14,274 bases of DNA, from the NCBI GenBank assembly GCA_964534315.1, contig CAZHOV010000144.1:1-14274 (forward strand), in the 5' to 3' direction. Each line of letters begins with the position of its first letter. Position 1 is the stretch's first letter. A program made the translations under genes and the position numbers. Under the pieces are notes generated by a model that had not been told where the DNA came from, made no database searches, and saw only the letters and a program-made list of their open reading frames with translations. This DNA is from CAZHOV01 sp964534315 (GTDB taxonomy: Bacteria > Bacteroidota > Bacteroidia > Chitinophagales > Saprospiraceae). This document shows positions 7,231 through 14,274 of this stretch, one piece after another.

Positions 7231-7254
7231 CTTGTCCTCCTGTACCTTGTTCCT
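7231..7254. repeat. CTTGT-CC / GTACCTTGTTCC intergenic word repeat
   Basis: The stretch contains CTTGTCC, then TGTACC, then TTGTTCC, spaced about nine bases apart. It resembles the C(T)TTGTACC-type filler seen between genes in Bacteroidota. It lies upstream of the TspO gene and may fall within its promoter region, but no clear promoter is visible. Confidence 0.35.
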
Positions 7255-7270
7255 TAATAAACAGGATGGG

Positions 7271-7310
7271 ATGCGGATGACGCTGATTGGACGGATCTTC
7301 GCGGATTTTT
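7271..7310. repeat. GGAT-rich dispersed-type intergenic motif
   Basis: GGAT or TGAT words recur about every ten bases (GCGGATGACG, CTGATTGGAC, GGATCTTCGC, GGATTTTT). The pattern resembles the GATGACGCTGATT...GCGGATTTTT repeat I associate with intergenic DNA in Bacteroidota and some other phyla. The stretch lies downstream of the M28 peptidase gene. Its role is unknown. Confidence 0.45.
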
Positions 7311-7325
7311 CTGGTTCTACTCTTT

Positions 7326-7358
7326 CATTGCACATTGCTAATTGTTAATTATTCATTG
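7326..7358. repeat. CATTGCACATTGCTAATTG-type intergenic repeat
   Basis: The stretch CATTGCACATTGCTAATTG continues with TTAATTATTCATTG and stops three bases before the TTA (7362-7364) that forms the M28 gene's stop. It matches the reverse complement of 2751-2798 in word order, and its CATTGCAC word also heads the tandem-repeat unit at 2829. Confidence 0.55.
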
Positions 7359-7361
7359 ATT

Positions 7362-9011
7362 TTAGTGTTCATGCGGATCCATAACCAATACTTTGCGACT
7401 CGTTCTATATTCAAGTCCACCTTTGGATTGGGTGGTGAGATGAAATAGGTATAAGCCATTGGGTAGTTCAGAGGCTTTCTTCCATGCTAGCTGGTGTTGA
7501 CCTTGTTGAAGTAGTCCTTGAAAGAGAGAAGTGACCATACTGCCGCTGCGATCAAAAACCTGAACGGTGGTGTGAGCAGGTTCTGATAGTGTAAATACGA
7601 GATTGGTGGTGTGCGACATCGGATTGGGGAAAACCTGCTCAATCGTTGCTCGGGGGCCCCTGTCTAGATTGCTAACCGAGGAAATAGGCAGGTCGGGTAG
7701 ATTGAAAAAATCACTATCGGCAGCGCCGATATGACGCAGATCGGCAGATTCTGCCAGCGCGGCCAGCGTTGCTTTAACCACATTGGTCATAAAGGTAAAA
7801 TTCAAGGTGCCAATGGTATCAGAGGGTAAGTGGTAATTGTTGTTTCGAAACTCCGAACCGTCCGTCAACATAAGGGCCCGCTTTTCGTCAAACCAAAAAG
7901 AAGCATGATCGCTGCGGAGTAGATCCGGTGTGATTACCGGGTTTGGAGTGACAACAGTGATCACCTTTAGTTCGGGGACGTATAAATTGGCCGTTGCAGT
8001 AAAAATATTGGCGAGAGGCTCAGAATTCAGGTCGCTAACGTTGGTGATGAAATTCCCTCTGAAGGAGTCGGCTTCCAGGGAGTCCGCAACTTCCGGAAAT
8101 AGCAGATCAAAACCAAAGGGAAGTTCCTGAGAATTTGGTTCCTCGGAGTAATAACCAATCATTTCAAGGTTGAATACGCCTTCGACCTCCTCATAATCCG
8201 GAATGCCGGTACCCACATAAGCGGCACTACCCACTAAACCTTCTTCTTCCAGGTCAAAACCAATATACTTAATGGTTTTTCCAAAGGTATAATCAGACAG
8301 AATTCGCATAATTTCCAATACGCCTGCTACAGCTGAAGCATTATCATCGGCTCCGGGAGAGTTTTCTACCGAATCATAGTGACCATCTACAATGTATACT
8401 GCTGCTTCTTCGTCATAGCCTCGTTGTCGACCAACAATGTTCTCTCCGGTAGTCAAGGGATGATTAAAGGTGTGTATGGTCATGGGGAGATTCTGGGCGG
8501 CAATAGTGTTCTTGATATAGTTTTTCGAATCTTCATAATGATTAGGATCACCTGTAGCGTGTCGGATACCTTCCAATGCGATCAAGTCATTTTTTAATCT
8601 ATTGCTGTCAACCTGATTGACAAGGGCTTGAATATCCAGTTCGAACCCATCATCTGCTACAATTTGAGCGGTAAAAGAGGTGCCCTGTAGATAATTGCTA
8701 AGGTCTGACTGGCTATAATTCCAGAGAATTTGTTTGTTGGTACCCACTGCCACGTTTAGCCCAATATCGCCGCTCAAACCATCGATTGGCACCAAATAGG
8801 TTTGCCCGCTATCGGCAGAAACACGGAGCCAGATTTCGGCGTCGGTCTCTTCAGGATCTGCTAAGTCATAGCTAAAGGTTACGGTTTTATTCATGGTATC
8901 TACCTCAACGCTGATATTGGAAACCACAGGAGGCGTATTTTGGGCAGTCAAGCCAGAAAGAAAAACGAAGACAAAAAGAACCGGCTGAAAACGGAGTATT
9001 TTGATGGTCAT
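7362..9011 (-). CDS. Secreted M28 family zinc peptidase with T9SS type A sorting domain
   Basis: This is an exported zinc exopeptidase, most likely an aminopeptidase. Domain order in the 549 residues: signal peptide (about 1-23, ending LTA before QNTPP), an Ig-like beta domain (about 26-122), an M28 peptidase domain (about 130-420), and a C-terminal T9SS type A sorting domain (about 455-545, opening with VFPNPMSHTTNLVFTL and containing PNGLYLFHL). Zinc ligands by analogy with Vibrio aminopeptidase are H211, D223 in GADDNASA, E256, E283 in NLEMIG and H394 in YHLPSDT. E255 would be the catalytic base. The fourth ligand is Glu, an accepted alternative to Asp. The sorting domain implies export across the outer membrane by the type IX system and cell-surface attachment or release. 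The ATG at 9011 is supported by the signal peptide. Confidence 0.95.
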   Translation of the reverse strand: MTIKILRFQPVLFVFVFLSGLTAQNTPPVVSNISVEVDTMNKTVTFSYDLADPEETDAEIWLRVSADSGQTYLVPIDGLSGDIGLNVAVGTNKQILWNYSQSDLSNYLQGTSFTAQIVADDGFELDIQALVNQVDSNRLKNDLIALEGIRHATGDPNHYEDSKNYIKNTIAAQNLPMTIHTFNHPLTTGENIVGRQRGYDEEAAVYIVDGHYDSVENSPGADDNASAVAGVLEIMRILSDYTFGKTIKYIGFDLEEEGLVGSAAYVGTGIPDYEEVEGVFNLEMIGYYSEEPNSQELPFGFDLLFPEVADSLEADSFRGNFITNVSDLNSEPLANIFTATANLYVPELKVITVVTPNPVITPDLLRSDHASFWFDEKRALMLTDGSEFRNNNYHLPSDTIGTLNFTFMTNVVKATLAALAESADLRHIGAADSDFFNLPDLPISSVSNLDRGPRATIEQVFPNPMSHTTNLVFTLSEPAHTTVQVFDRSGSMVTSLFQGLLQQGQHQLAWKKASELPNGLYLFHLTTQSKGGLEYRTSRKVLVMDPHEH

Positions 9012-9275
9012 AAAAATGGTTTAAAGCTACAAATGATTGAAAGATTGTTTTCGTACTAATACTAAAGTAACAATCCATAGGGATTATTCAAAATACGATG
9101 TTTAGAAATCCTAAGTCGAGAATTTTCGGAGTATGGGAACTGATCTTGATCCTGTTTGTGTAATATTATTGGTAATTTATCTAACACTGGCAATAAAATT
9201 TCATTAAATGTACCCAAAATTGGGTATTTATTATTATTATACAAGCAATTTTGATTTGCCGCTTAATTTAACCAT
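9012..9275. promoter_or_regulatory. Divergent promoter region for the M28 peptidase and LytTR regulator genes
   Basis: This 264-bp non-coding space separates two divergent starts and so should hold both promoters. I found no convincing copy of the Bacteroidota promoter pair (TTTG and TAnnTTTG with proper spacing). The clearest element is the palindrome at 9211-9226. Confidence 0.5.
9211..9226. promoter_or_regulatory. 16-bp palindrome TACCCAAAATTGGGTA, possible operator
   Basis: TACCCAA and TTGGGTA form perfect inverted arms around AA, 49 bp before the LytTR regulator start. The length and symmetry suit the site of a dimeric DNA-binding protein. LytTR proteins usually bind direct repeats, so autoregulation by this regulator is not implied. 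The binding protein is unknown. Confidence 0.45.
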
Positions 9276-10031
9276 ATGAAAGCAATAATCATCGATGACG
9301 AACCAAAGAGTCGCTTAATGCTGACGAGCATCTTGGCTGAGCATCATCCGGAAATAGAGGTGATCGCTCAGGGATCAAATGTGCAAGAGGGCTATCAACT
9401 CTTGCGGACTTACCAGCCAGATATTGTTTTTCTGGATATAGAAATGCCCGATGGAAAGGGATTCGACGTACTAGAAAAGTTGGAACAAACCGACTTCCAG
9501 GTTATCTTTATCACTGCACACAACGAATACGCCATTACGGCCATCCGGTTTGGAGCACTTGATTATTTGTTAAAACCGGTTGTTCCGGCAGAATTGACCC
9601 AAGCCTTGGCACGCGCTTCACATGAATTAAAAAATAAGATTACCTATGATCAGATCCAGGTGTTACTGGAGACTATCCAAAATCTGGAGATGCGAAAGTT
9701 GCCATCACGTATTGCTATTTCCACTTCTTCGGGTATTATTTATAAAAAAATGGAGCGTATTTTTCGATTGAAAGCTGCTCAGAATTATACCGAGATTTAT
9801 ATTTATAACGAACCAAAAAAGATACTGGCTGCCCACAACCTGGGGGAGTATGTCGAGCAATTCGAACAGTATCCTGACTTTATGCAAGTCCACCGATCAG
9901 AGCTGGTCAACCTCAACTACATCGAGAAATTTATAAGAGCCGAGAGTATACTGGTTATGAAAGACCTCAGCGAAGTGCGCGTCTCCAGAAGGTTTAAAGA
10001 TGCACTGCTCGAGCGCATGGTCGCTTCCTGA
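9276..10031 (+). CDS. LytTR (AlgR/AgrA/LytR) family response regulator
   Basis: This is a two-component response regulator with a receiver domain (about 1-118) and a LytTR DNA-binding domain (about 143-246), 251 residues in all, the usual length. Receiver residues are in place: D7-D8 acidic pocket, D54 phosphoacceptor in FLDIEMPDG, T80, aromatic switch residue Y85 and K100 followed by P. The LytTR part shows the typical FMQVHRSELVNLNYI at 202-216. It should be phosphorylated by a membrane histidine kinase, in Bacteroidota often one encoded next door. No kinase is adjacent here. The nearest sensor-like gene is the propeller protein at 12145, beyond two intervening genes. The ATG at 9276 starts directly at the receiver strand MKAIIIDDE. 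Confidence 0.95.
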   Translation: MKAIIIDDEPKSRLMLTSILAEHHPEIEVIAQGSNVQEGYQLLRTYQPDIVFLDIEMPDGKGFDVLEKLEQTDFQVIFITAHNEYAITAIRFGALDYLLKPVVPAELTQALARASHELKNKITYDQIQVLLETIQNLEMRKLPSRIAISTSSGIIYKKMERIFRLKAAQNYTEIYIYNEPKKILAAHNLGEYVEQFEQYPDFMQVHRSELVNLNYIEKFIRAESILVMKDLSEVRVSRRFKDALLERMVAS

Positions 10032-10095
10032 TTTATCAACTACTTGTTACCAATAATTGAACCTTCCTACATTATATTTAGCGATCCGTCAAGTT

Positions 10096-10127
10096 TATTG
10101 CTGTTGAAGCAATAGTGTTTTTATTTT
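10096..10127 (+). terminator. Probable Rho-independent terminator after the LytTR regulator gene
   Basis: TATTGCT (10096-10102) pairs with AGCAATA (10108-10114) around GTTGA, followed by GTGTTTTTATTTT. The stem is short but the T-rich tail is good. It lies 64 nt after the regulator stop and 36 bp before the next start, so it would make the following genes a separate transcription unit. Confidence 0.5.
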
Positions 10128-10162
10128 AACAAGACTATTTATCCATTAAAAATGCACAAATT

Positions 10163-10618
10163 ATGTCTTACACAACAATTTCGCAATTGGATACCACCGG
10201 CCTGGAACCTGGTGAAATTGAAAAAGGAGAAGGTTATTATCGCGAGGGATTTACTTTCTTTTATTATGATGATATTAAAAAAATTCTTGAACAAGAGGGG
10301 GTTGGAGAGGTGAAGCTAAAGAATCTCAGATTAGTAAATATTGTTTTCGAAAGGGAGAATGATGAAGAAATCAACCATGAGAGGAGTGAAATTTGCGGAC
10401 TGGCCTTACGAAAACCACAGGAAATGATAGACCAACAAGACCCCTCAGAAAGTAAATGGTTTGATATAATCGCTTTGCCCTGGCCTGTTTACTACAAGCG
10501 CGATACCACCACAGCCGTAGACGAAGATAATAAAATCCAAAAATACATTGGGAAGCCATTTGATGGAAGTCTAGATTTTCATCCCGGTACTTTTCTTTCA
10601 AATTCAGATAATGAGTAA
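10163..10618 (+). CDS. Unrecognised acidic 151-residue protein upstream of the DyP peroxidase
   Basis: I do not recognise this protein. It has 151 residues, no signal peptide, no membrane segment and a single cysteine. It is clearly acidic (31 Asp/Glu against 17 Lys/Arg by hand count). The N-terminal part has an aromatic stretch FTFFYYDDIKKIL (about 30-42), the middle a VKLKNLRLVNIVF strand-like region, and the C-terminal part LPWPVYYKRDTT (about 105-116) and FDGSLDFHPGTF (about 133-144). The frame is long and uninterrupted, and it lies 28 nt before the DyP gene on the same strand, so a common transcript and possibly a partner role with the peroxidase are likely. It shares the AT-rich composition of the DyP gene. 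A nearby upstream ATG at 10152 is out of frame and soon stops. Confidence 0.75.
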   Translation: MSYTTISQLDTTGLEPGEIEKGEGYYREGFTFFYYDDIKKILEQEGVGEVKLKNLRLVNIVFERENDEEINHERSEICGLALRKPQEMIDQQDPSESKWFDIIALPWPVYYKRDTTTAVDEDNKIQKYIGKPFDGSLDFHPGTFLSNSDNE

Positions 10619-10646
10619 TATATGTAATTAATCCAAAAGACCAGTT

Positions 10647-12137
10647 ATGACACTTAATGATAAATCTTCTGTCAAGAACTTGCTCAGAACTGTTGCTCAC
10701 GAAGATAAATTTAGAGGAGCAACCAGGTTAAAAAGACGATTTCTAGGAGATCTGCAGGCTCATATTTTAAAAGGTACTAAATTCAAAAATCACCTATTCT
10801 GTTTTCTCACCTTTAATGAAGAAAAAAGAGAAAAGATTGTTAGCTGGATTGAAGATATTCCAATCAATTCCGGACTGGAGCAAATGGAAAATCCAGAAAA
10901 GTTTTCCGAAGATTCAGCTTCCAATTTCGTTAGTTTTATGTTGGGTTATGATGGATTTGTCTTTTTCTTAGATGAAGAAAGAATAAATAAAATCATTCCG
11001 ATTTACGATGATCAGACGATCGTGGCTTTTGGAGAAGGGCTTAATAAAAGATGTAAAGAAGCATTTGGAGGACCAAAAATATGGAAAGTAAGAAGAGAAT
11101 ACAGGAAACAATCGCATGCCCTTGTATTAATAGGTACCAATCAGGAATTCTCTCCTACTGTATTTGAAAATCCCAATGAAGATTCTAATCATGATGACCT
11201 GAAAAAAATCTTCATTGAATCGACATTGGGTAAGGATGAAATTCCATTTAATGATGATTTTGGTAACATATTTTTTGAAATCGGATCAAACTCATTAAAA
11301 GACGATCAAACTAGGGATTGGTTCAACTTCAAGGACGGGATAAGTAATCCTCGGTTTTTTACCAACCCTGATAAGGAAAAATCCCTGAAAAAACTACACA
11401 AATTTGAACCGCCTTCTCCATTTGAGTTGGTTTTAAGAAAGGATCGATTGTCTTCCACCAGTCTCGGATGCGGGAGTTTTGTAGTTTTTTTAAAGTTACA
11501 ACAGCATCCCGAAAATTTTGAAAAATTTACGGAAAATATTGCTGAAAAGTTGAATAGTGGTGAGCCGTTCGGCCAGTTCAAAAATAACCCTCCTGATAAT
11601 GTCAGGCCTGAAGAAGTGGGTACCTGGATCATTGGGCGAACAAAAGATGGTAAGCCCCTAATGCCCTCCTCCGATCAACATACCCGTGAATTTCCAGCTA
11701 ATAACTTTAATTATAATGCGGATATTGATGGAGAGCTATGTCCTTTGCATGCCCATATCCGTAAAGCAAACCCCCGAAATGGCAATGAAATGAAAAGGAT
11801 TGTAAGAAGAGGAAAACTTTATGGAACCCATTCAAGTGAAAAAAAAGGGCTTTTGTTCTTATCCTATCAAAGTAATTTGTTACATTTTGAAGACCTCATT
11901 AACCGAAGCATTTATTCGAGTAATCGGGGAAATAGCTATGTGGGAAAGGATCCTTTATTTACAGAGCCTAATCAATTTGCAAAAGGTCTGAAGTTTAAGA
12001 ATAAATATGGAAAATTAGTGAAAAATGTATACCCTATAACAGAAAAGCCTCTTATAACTTTCAGAGGAGGACAATATTTTTTTGCCCCCTCAATCTCCTT
12101 TTTTAAAGACAATCTAAGAAATTACATGAAACAATAA
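10647..12137 (+). CDS. DyP-type heme peroxidase
   Basis: This is a dye-decolourising-type peroxidase, a heme enzyme using hydrogen peroxide to oxidise organic substrates. Recognition rests on WFNFKDGISNP (225-235), corresponding to the GxxDG motif with catalytic D230; GTWIIGRTKDGKPLM (325-339); CPLHAHIRKANPR (365-377), in which H370 is the expected proximal heme ligand; RIVRRG (384-389), with R388 a candidate distal arginine; and GLLFLSYQSN (401-410). The first Gly of GxxDG is Asn here (N227). At 496 residues it is longer than the compact A and B subfamilies and nearer the larger P/V-type enzymes. There is no signal or Tat peptide, so it should be cytoplasmic unless carried by a partner. No encapsulin gene is in view. 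The gene is AT-rich relative to its neighbours. It lies 7 nt before the propeller gene. The natural substrate is unknown. Confidence 0.9.
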   Translation: MTLNDKSSVKNLLRTVAHEDKFRGATRLKRRFLGDLQAHILKGTKFKNHLFCFLTFNEEKREKIVSWIEDIPINSGLEQMENPEKFSEDSASNFVSFMLGYDGFVFFLDEERINKIIPIYDDQTIVAFGEGLNKRCKEAFGGPKIWKVRREYRKQSHALVLIGTNQEFSPTVFENPNEDSNHDDLKKIFIESTLGKDEIPFNDDFGNIFFEIGSNSLKDDQTRDWFNFKDGISNPRFFTNPDKEKSLKKLHKFEPPSPFELVLRKDRLSSTSLGCGSFVVFLKLQQHPENFEKFTENIAEKLNSGEPFGQFKNNPPDNVRPEEVGTWIIGRTKDGKPLMPSSDQHTREFPANNFNYNADIDGELCPLHAHIRKANPRNGNEMKRIVRRGKLYGTHSSEKKGLLFLSYQSNLLHFEDLINRSIYSSNRGNSYVGKDPLFTEPNQFAKGLKFKNKYGKLVKNVYPITEKPLITFRGGQYFFAPSISFFKDNLRNYMKQ

Positions 12138-12144
12138 TCCAAAT

Positions 12145-14238
12145 GTGAAACTGCTAAGATGGTATTTTTGCTTGGCCTTCTTTTGGAGTGCCGTTGGCTA
12201 CGCCCAGTTGCCTTCGACCTTGTGGTTTAATCAACTGAGTAAGGAAGATGGCCTGGGCAATACCTCTGCTTCTTTTATCGTCTTTGATGATTCTCACGGT
12301 TTTATCTGGATCGGGCACCAATCGGGACTTGATCGCTTCGATGGAACGCGCGTAGTCTCGTATACCGAGAAGCTAATGAATACAGCTACCTCAAACGGTA
12401 GCCTGATCACCGGTAATTTTTTTGAAGACCGTCAACAAAATATCTGGTTCTGTAGTGAAGGAGCTATCGTTTGTTACCTCCGGGCTACTGATCAATTTGC
12501 CACTTATCAGATCACCCATCCCAATGGTATTCAAATTACCTCTGGCTATAAAGCCATCTTTCTGGAGCGCGACAGCCTGCTTTGGGTACGCGTTGATGAA
12601 ACTTATATTCATACATTTAATATTCACACGTTAGCACACTCCCCACCCCTTGCCCAAACTCATTTGAAAGTCGATGTGTTCCCGGGAGTTAACGAAAAAG
12701 GGCAATTGCGATACCTGTTCGTTAATGAGGGGTCCATGGCTCCGGGTATGGAGGTTTATCGGTTCAATGAGAATCAACAAAAAGAATATTCCTTCCTGGC
12801 CTTTGATAAAACAGATATGAAAAGACCTGCACTTAATGTGCATGATGTCTTATATCAAGGAGATACAACTGTTTGGTTTACCGCGGATACCGGAATGGTT
12901 AAATGGAACCTGCTAAATGATGCGCTTCAACTATTTCCAACCGGATATACCGGGGGAAAAGATTTTACCGTCCTCGACAGTATCCATTTTTTGGTGACCG
13001 AAGGCAGGAATTTACTCTATACCTTCAATACCCAAACCGGTAAATATACCCCTTTAAGGGGGCGTCTGATCAAAGAGCCGATGGCCAAAAAGGATCCTAT
13101 TATCAATCGTCCCTATCTCGACAAAAACGGGATTATCTGGGGTAATTCCTGGGGGACAGGATTGCTTTTTGTCAATCCTGAAAAGATAAAATTTCAATCC
13201 ATCCCTAAGTTTGAAGGGATCGATGGACGAACAAACTATTCGTTTCGCACCATGCTCGAAGATGATAACGGACGCATCTGGTGTAGTACTCACTTCAATG
13301 GCATCTTCTTATTAGATAATATGGCCAACGTCCTCCAACATTATCATCCGGATAACAGCTACCCATATGCACTCAATAGTGCCCAGGTGAACCACATGCT
13401 TTATGATAACAAAAAAAGATTATGGATTGGCACTGGTAAGGGCGTTTCTATATTCGATACGCTTAGACAAGAATTTATTCCTGTTAAGACTGAAAATGAC
13501 CAGTCTATACTGATCACTTACCTCTATCAATTAAAATCCGGAAAGATTATTGCCGCTAGTTTAAATGACGGCATACTGGAAATTATCCCGGCAGGAACTT
13601 CCTATAAATTGCAAACGATTTACCCCGACGAATCTGGTAACGAATGGTTTACTTACATTTTTCAGGATGAATTCGGGAGTATTTATGTGTCCTCCAATTT
13701 TAAGGATTTAGATGTTTTTCAATACAAGCCATATGGTTTGAAAGCCTTGACAACCATCAACATAAAGGGATATGCAAATGGGGTACATGAACAGCCGGGA
13801 AACAACAAGATTTGGTTGGCAACTTCTACTGGTCTCGTATTATTGGATAAATCTAATCTCAATAAAAATCCTACCTTTTTTCGAAAAAAAGAAGGGTTTG
13901 CTGATGCGAGTATCCAGAGTCTTATCCCCCATAAAGATCATCTTTGGTTAGGAACATCCGGAGGGATTTCCAGGTTTGATCTCGATACCTACCAGATAGA
14001 AAACTTTTCTCTTGCCGATGGAATACGGTCATTACAATTTCATGCGATGAGCGCATGTAAAAGAAGGGATGGAATGATCTTGATGGGCGGTGAGAATGGA
14101 ATCACCCATTTTAATCCAGCATCTATCCAATTGGTCAAAAATGAGGTTCAGGTAGAATTGATTGATGTTTTGGTTAATGATGAAGTGTATCCGGAGTTAA
14201 AAGATGAAATTAATGATAATAACGTGAGTTCGGGATAG
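12145..14238 (+). CDS. Reg_prop beta-propeller sensor-like protein, probably lacking its C-terminal signalling part
   Basis: This is a periplasmic-type sensory protein built from Reg_prop (two-component regulator propeller) repeats. The 697 residues begin with a signal peptide (about 1-20, ending VGYA before QLPS). Propeller blades follow, with typical words such as GFIWIGHQSGLDRFDG, RLWIGTGKGVSIFD, HLWLGTSGGISRFD and MGGENGITHFNP. Family members usually continue into a Y_Y_Y domain, a membrane helix and a histidine kinase or DNA-binding output. Here the frame stops at TAG just after the segment VQVELIDVLVNDEVYPEL that normally leads into Y_Y_Y, so no output module is present. It starts with GTG: an ATG two bases earlier reads straight into TGA, and no other in-frame start precedes the signal peptide. 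The 7-nt gap to the DyP gene suggests co-transcription. It may be a truncated sensor, a disrupted gene, or a stand-alone propeller. Confidence 0.85.
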   Translation: MKLLRWYFCLAFFWSAVGYAQLPSTLWFNQLSKEDGLGNTSASFIVFDDSHGFIWIGHQSGLDRFDGTRVVSYTEKLMNTATSNGSLITGNFFEDRQQNIWFCSEGAIVCYLRATDQFATYQITHPNGIQITSGYKAIFLERDSLLWVRVDETYIHTFNIHTLAHSPPLAQTHLKVDVFPGVNEKGQLRYLFVNEGSMAPGMEVYRFNENQQKEYSFLAFDKTDMKRPALNVHDVLYQGDTTVWFTADTGMVKWNLLNDALQLFPTGYTGGKDFTVLDSIHFLVTEGRNLLYTFNTQTGKYTPLRGRLIKEPMAKKDPIINRPYLDKNGIIWGNSWGTGLLFVNPEKIKFQSIPKFEGIDGRTNYSFRTMLEDDNGRIWCSTHFNGIFLLDNMANVLQHYHPDNSYPYALNSAQVNHMLYDNKKRLWIGTGKGVSIFDTLRQEFIPVKTENDQSILITYLYQLKSGKIIAASLNDGILEIIPAGTSYKLQTIYPDESGNEWFTYIFQDEFGSIYVSSNFKDLDVFQYKPYGLKALTTINIKGYANGVHEQPGNNKIWLATSTGLVLLDKSNLNKNPTFFRKKEGFADASIQSLIPHKDHLWLGTSGGISRFDLDTYQIENFSLADGIRSLQFHAMSACKRRDGMILMGGENGITHFNPASIQLVKNEVQVELIDVLVNDEVYPELKDEINDNNVSSG

Positions 14239-14274
14239 CTTCCACTGTAAATCAGGTAATTACAAAAAAAAATG

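Noticed and set aside
9062..9244. Minus-strand reading frame of 60 codons between the M28 and LytTR genes
   Set aside because: It has no recognisable features, fills the space needed for two divergent promoters, and includes the palindrome at 9211-9226.
10152..10162. Upstream ATG as an alternative start for the 151-residue protein
   Set aside because: It is out of frame with the gene and its frame meets a stop within about 60 codons.
14223..14274. Frameshift restoring the missing Y_Y_Y domain of the propeller protein
   Set aside because: One other frame is open to the window end, but its translation does not resemble the expected Y_Y_Y sequence, so a simple frameshift is not supported.

Overview
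The window looks like chromosomal DNA from a member of the Bacteroidota, probably a Saprospiria-type (Lewinella/Haliscomenobacter-like) bacterium. The evidence is a secreted M28 peptidase with a C-terminal type IX secretion (T9SS) sorting domain, a LytTR response regulator, a Reg_prop beta-propeller sensor-like protein, DUF5522 and DUF6580 proteins typical of this phylum, start codons without clear Shine-Dalgarno sequences, and short intergenic filler repeats of a kind familiar in Bacteroidota. The genus is an inference; no rRNA or other marker gene is present. No tRNA, rRNA, CRISPR array, transposase or integrase was seen.

Layout. At 36-2735 (+) are a PduO-type cobalamin adenosyltransferase and a PgpH-like membrane HD phosphohydrolase. 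They face a minus-strand pair at 2884-3706, a Cys-rich DUF5522 protein and a DUF6580 membrane protein. The space between holds a perfect 14-bp stem and a 14-bp tandem repeat that runs into the DUF5522 stop codon. A secreted M1 metallopeptidase (3843-5705, +) is divergent from the DUF6580 gene. It ends in an elaborate 71-nt compound palindrome followed by a strong intrinsic terminator. After an empty AT-rich gap of 351 bp come three minus-strand genes: a short C_GCAxxG_C_C-like protein (6163-6465), TspO (6685-7143) and the T9SS-exported M28 peptidase (7362-9011). The spaces between them are rich in low-complexity repeats.

The right third (9276-14238, +) is the most interesting part. A LytTR response regulator is followed by a likely terminator, then by a close-set group: an unrecognised acidic 151-residue protein, a 496-residue DyP-type heme peroxidase, and a signal-peptide-bearing Reg_prop propeller protein (gaps of 28 and 7 nt). 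In Bacteroidota, LytTR regulators are often encoded next to propeller sensor kinases. Here the potential pair is separated by the peroxidase genes, which are visibly more AT-rich (about 34% GC in a hand count of 10801-11100, against 45% for 9361-9600 in the regulator). The propeller protein stops where a Y_Y_Y domain, membrane helix and kinase module would normally follow, 36 bp before the window ends. The best candidate for something undescribed is therefore the pairing of the unknown acidic protein with a DyP peroxidase, placed in what may be a split two-component sensory locus. Horizontal insertion and functional coupling are both hypotheses. Most of the rest is ordinary housekeeping or accessory chromosome.
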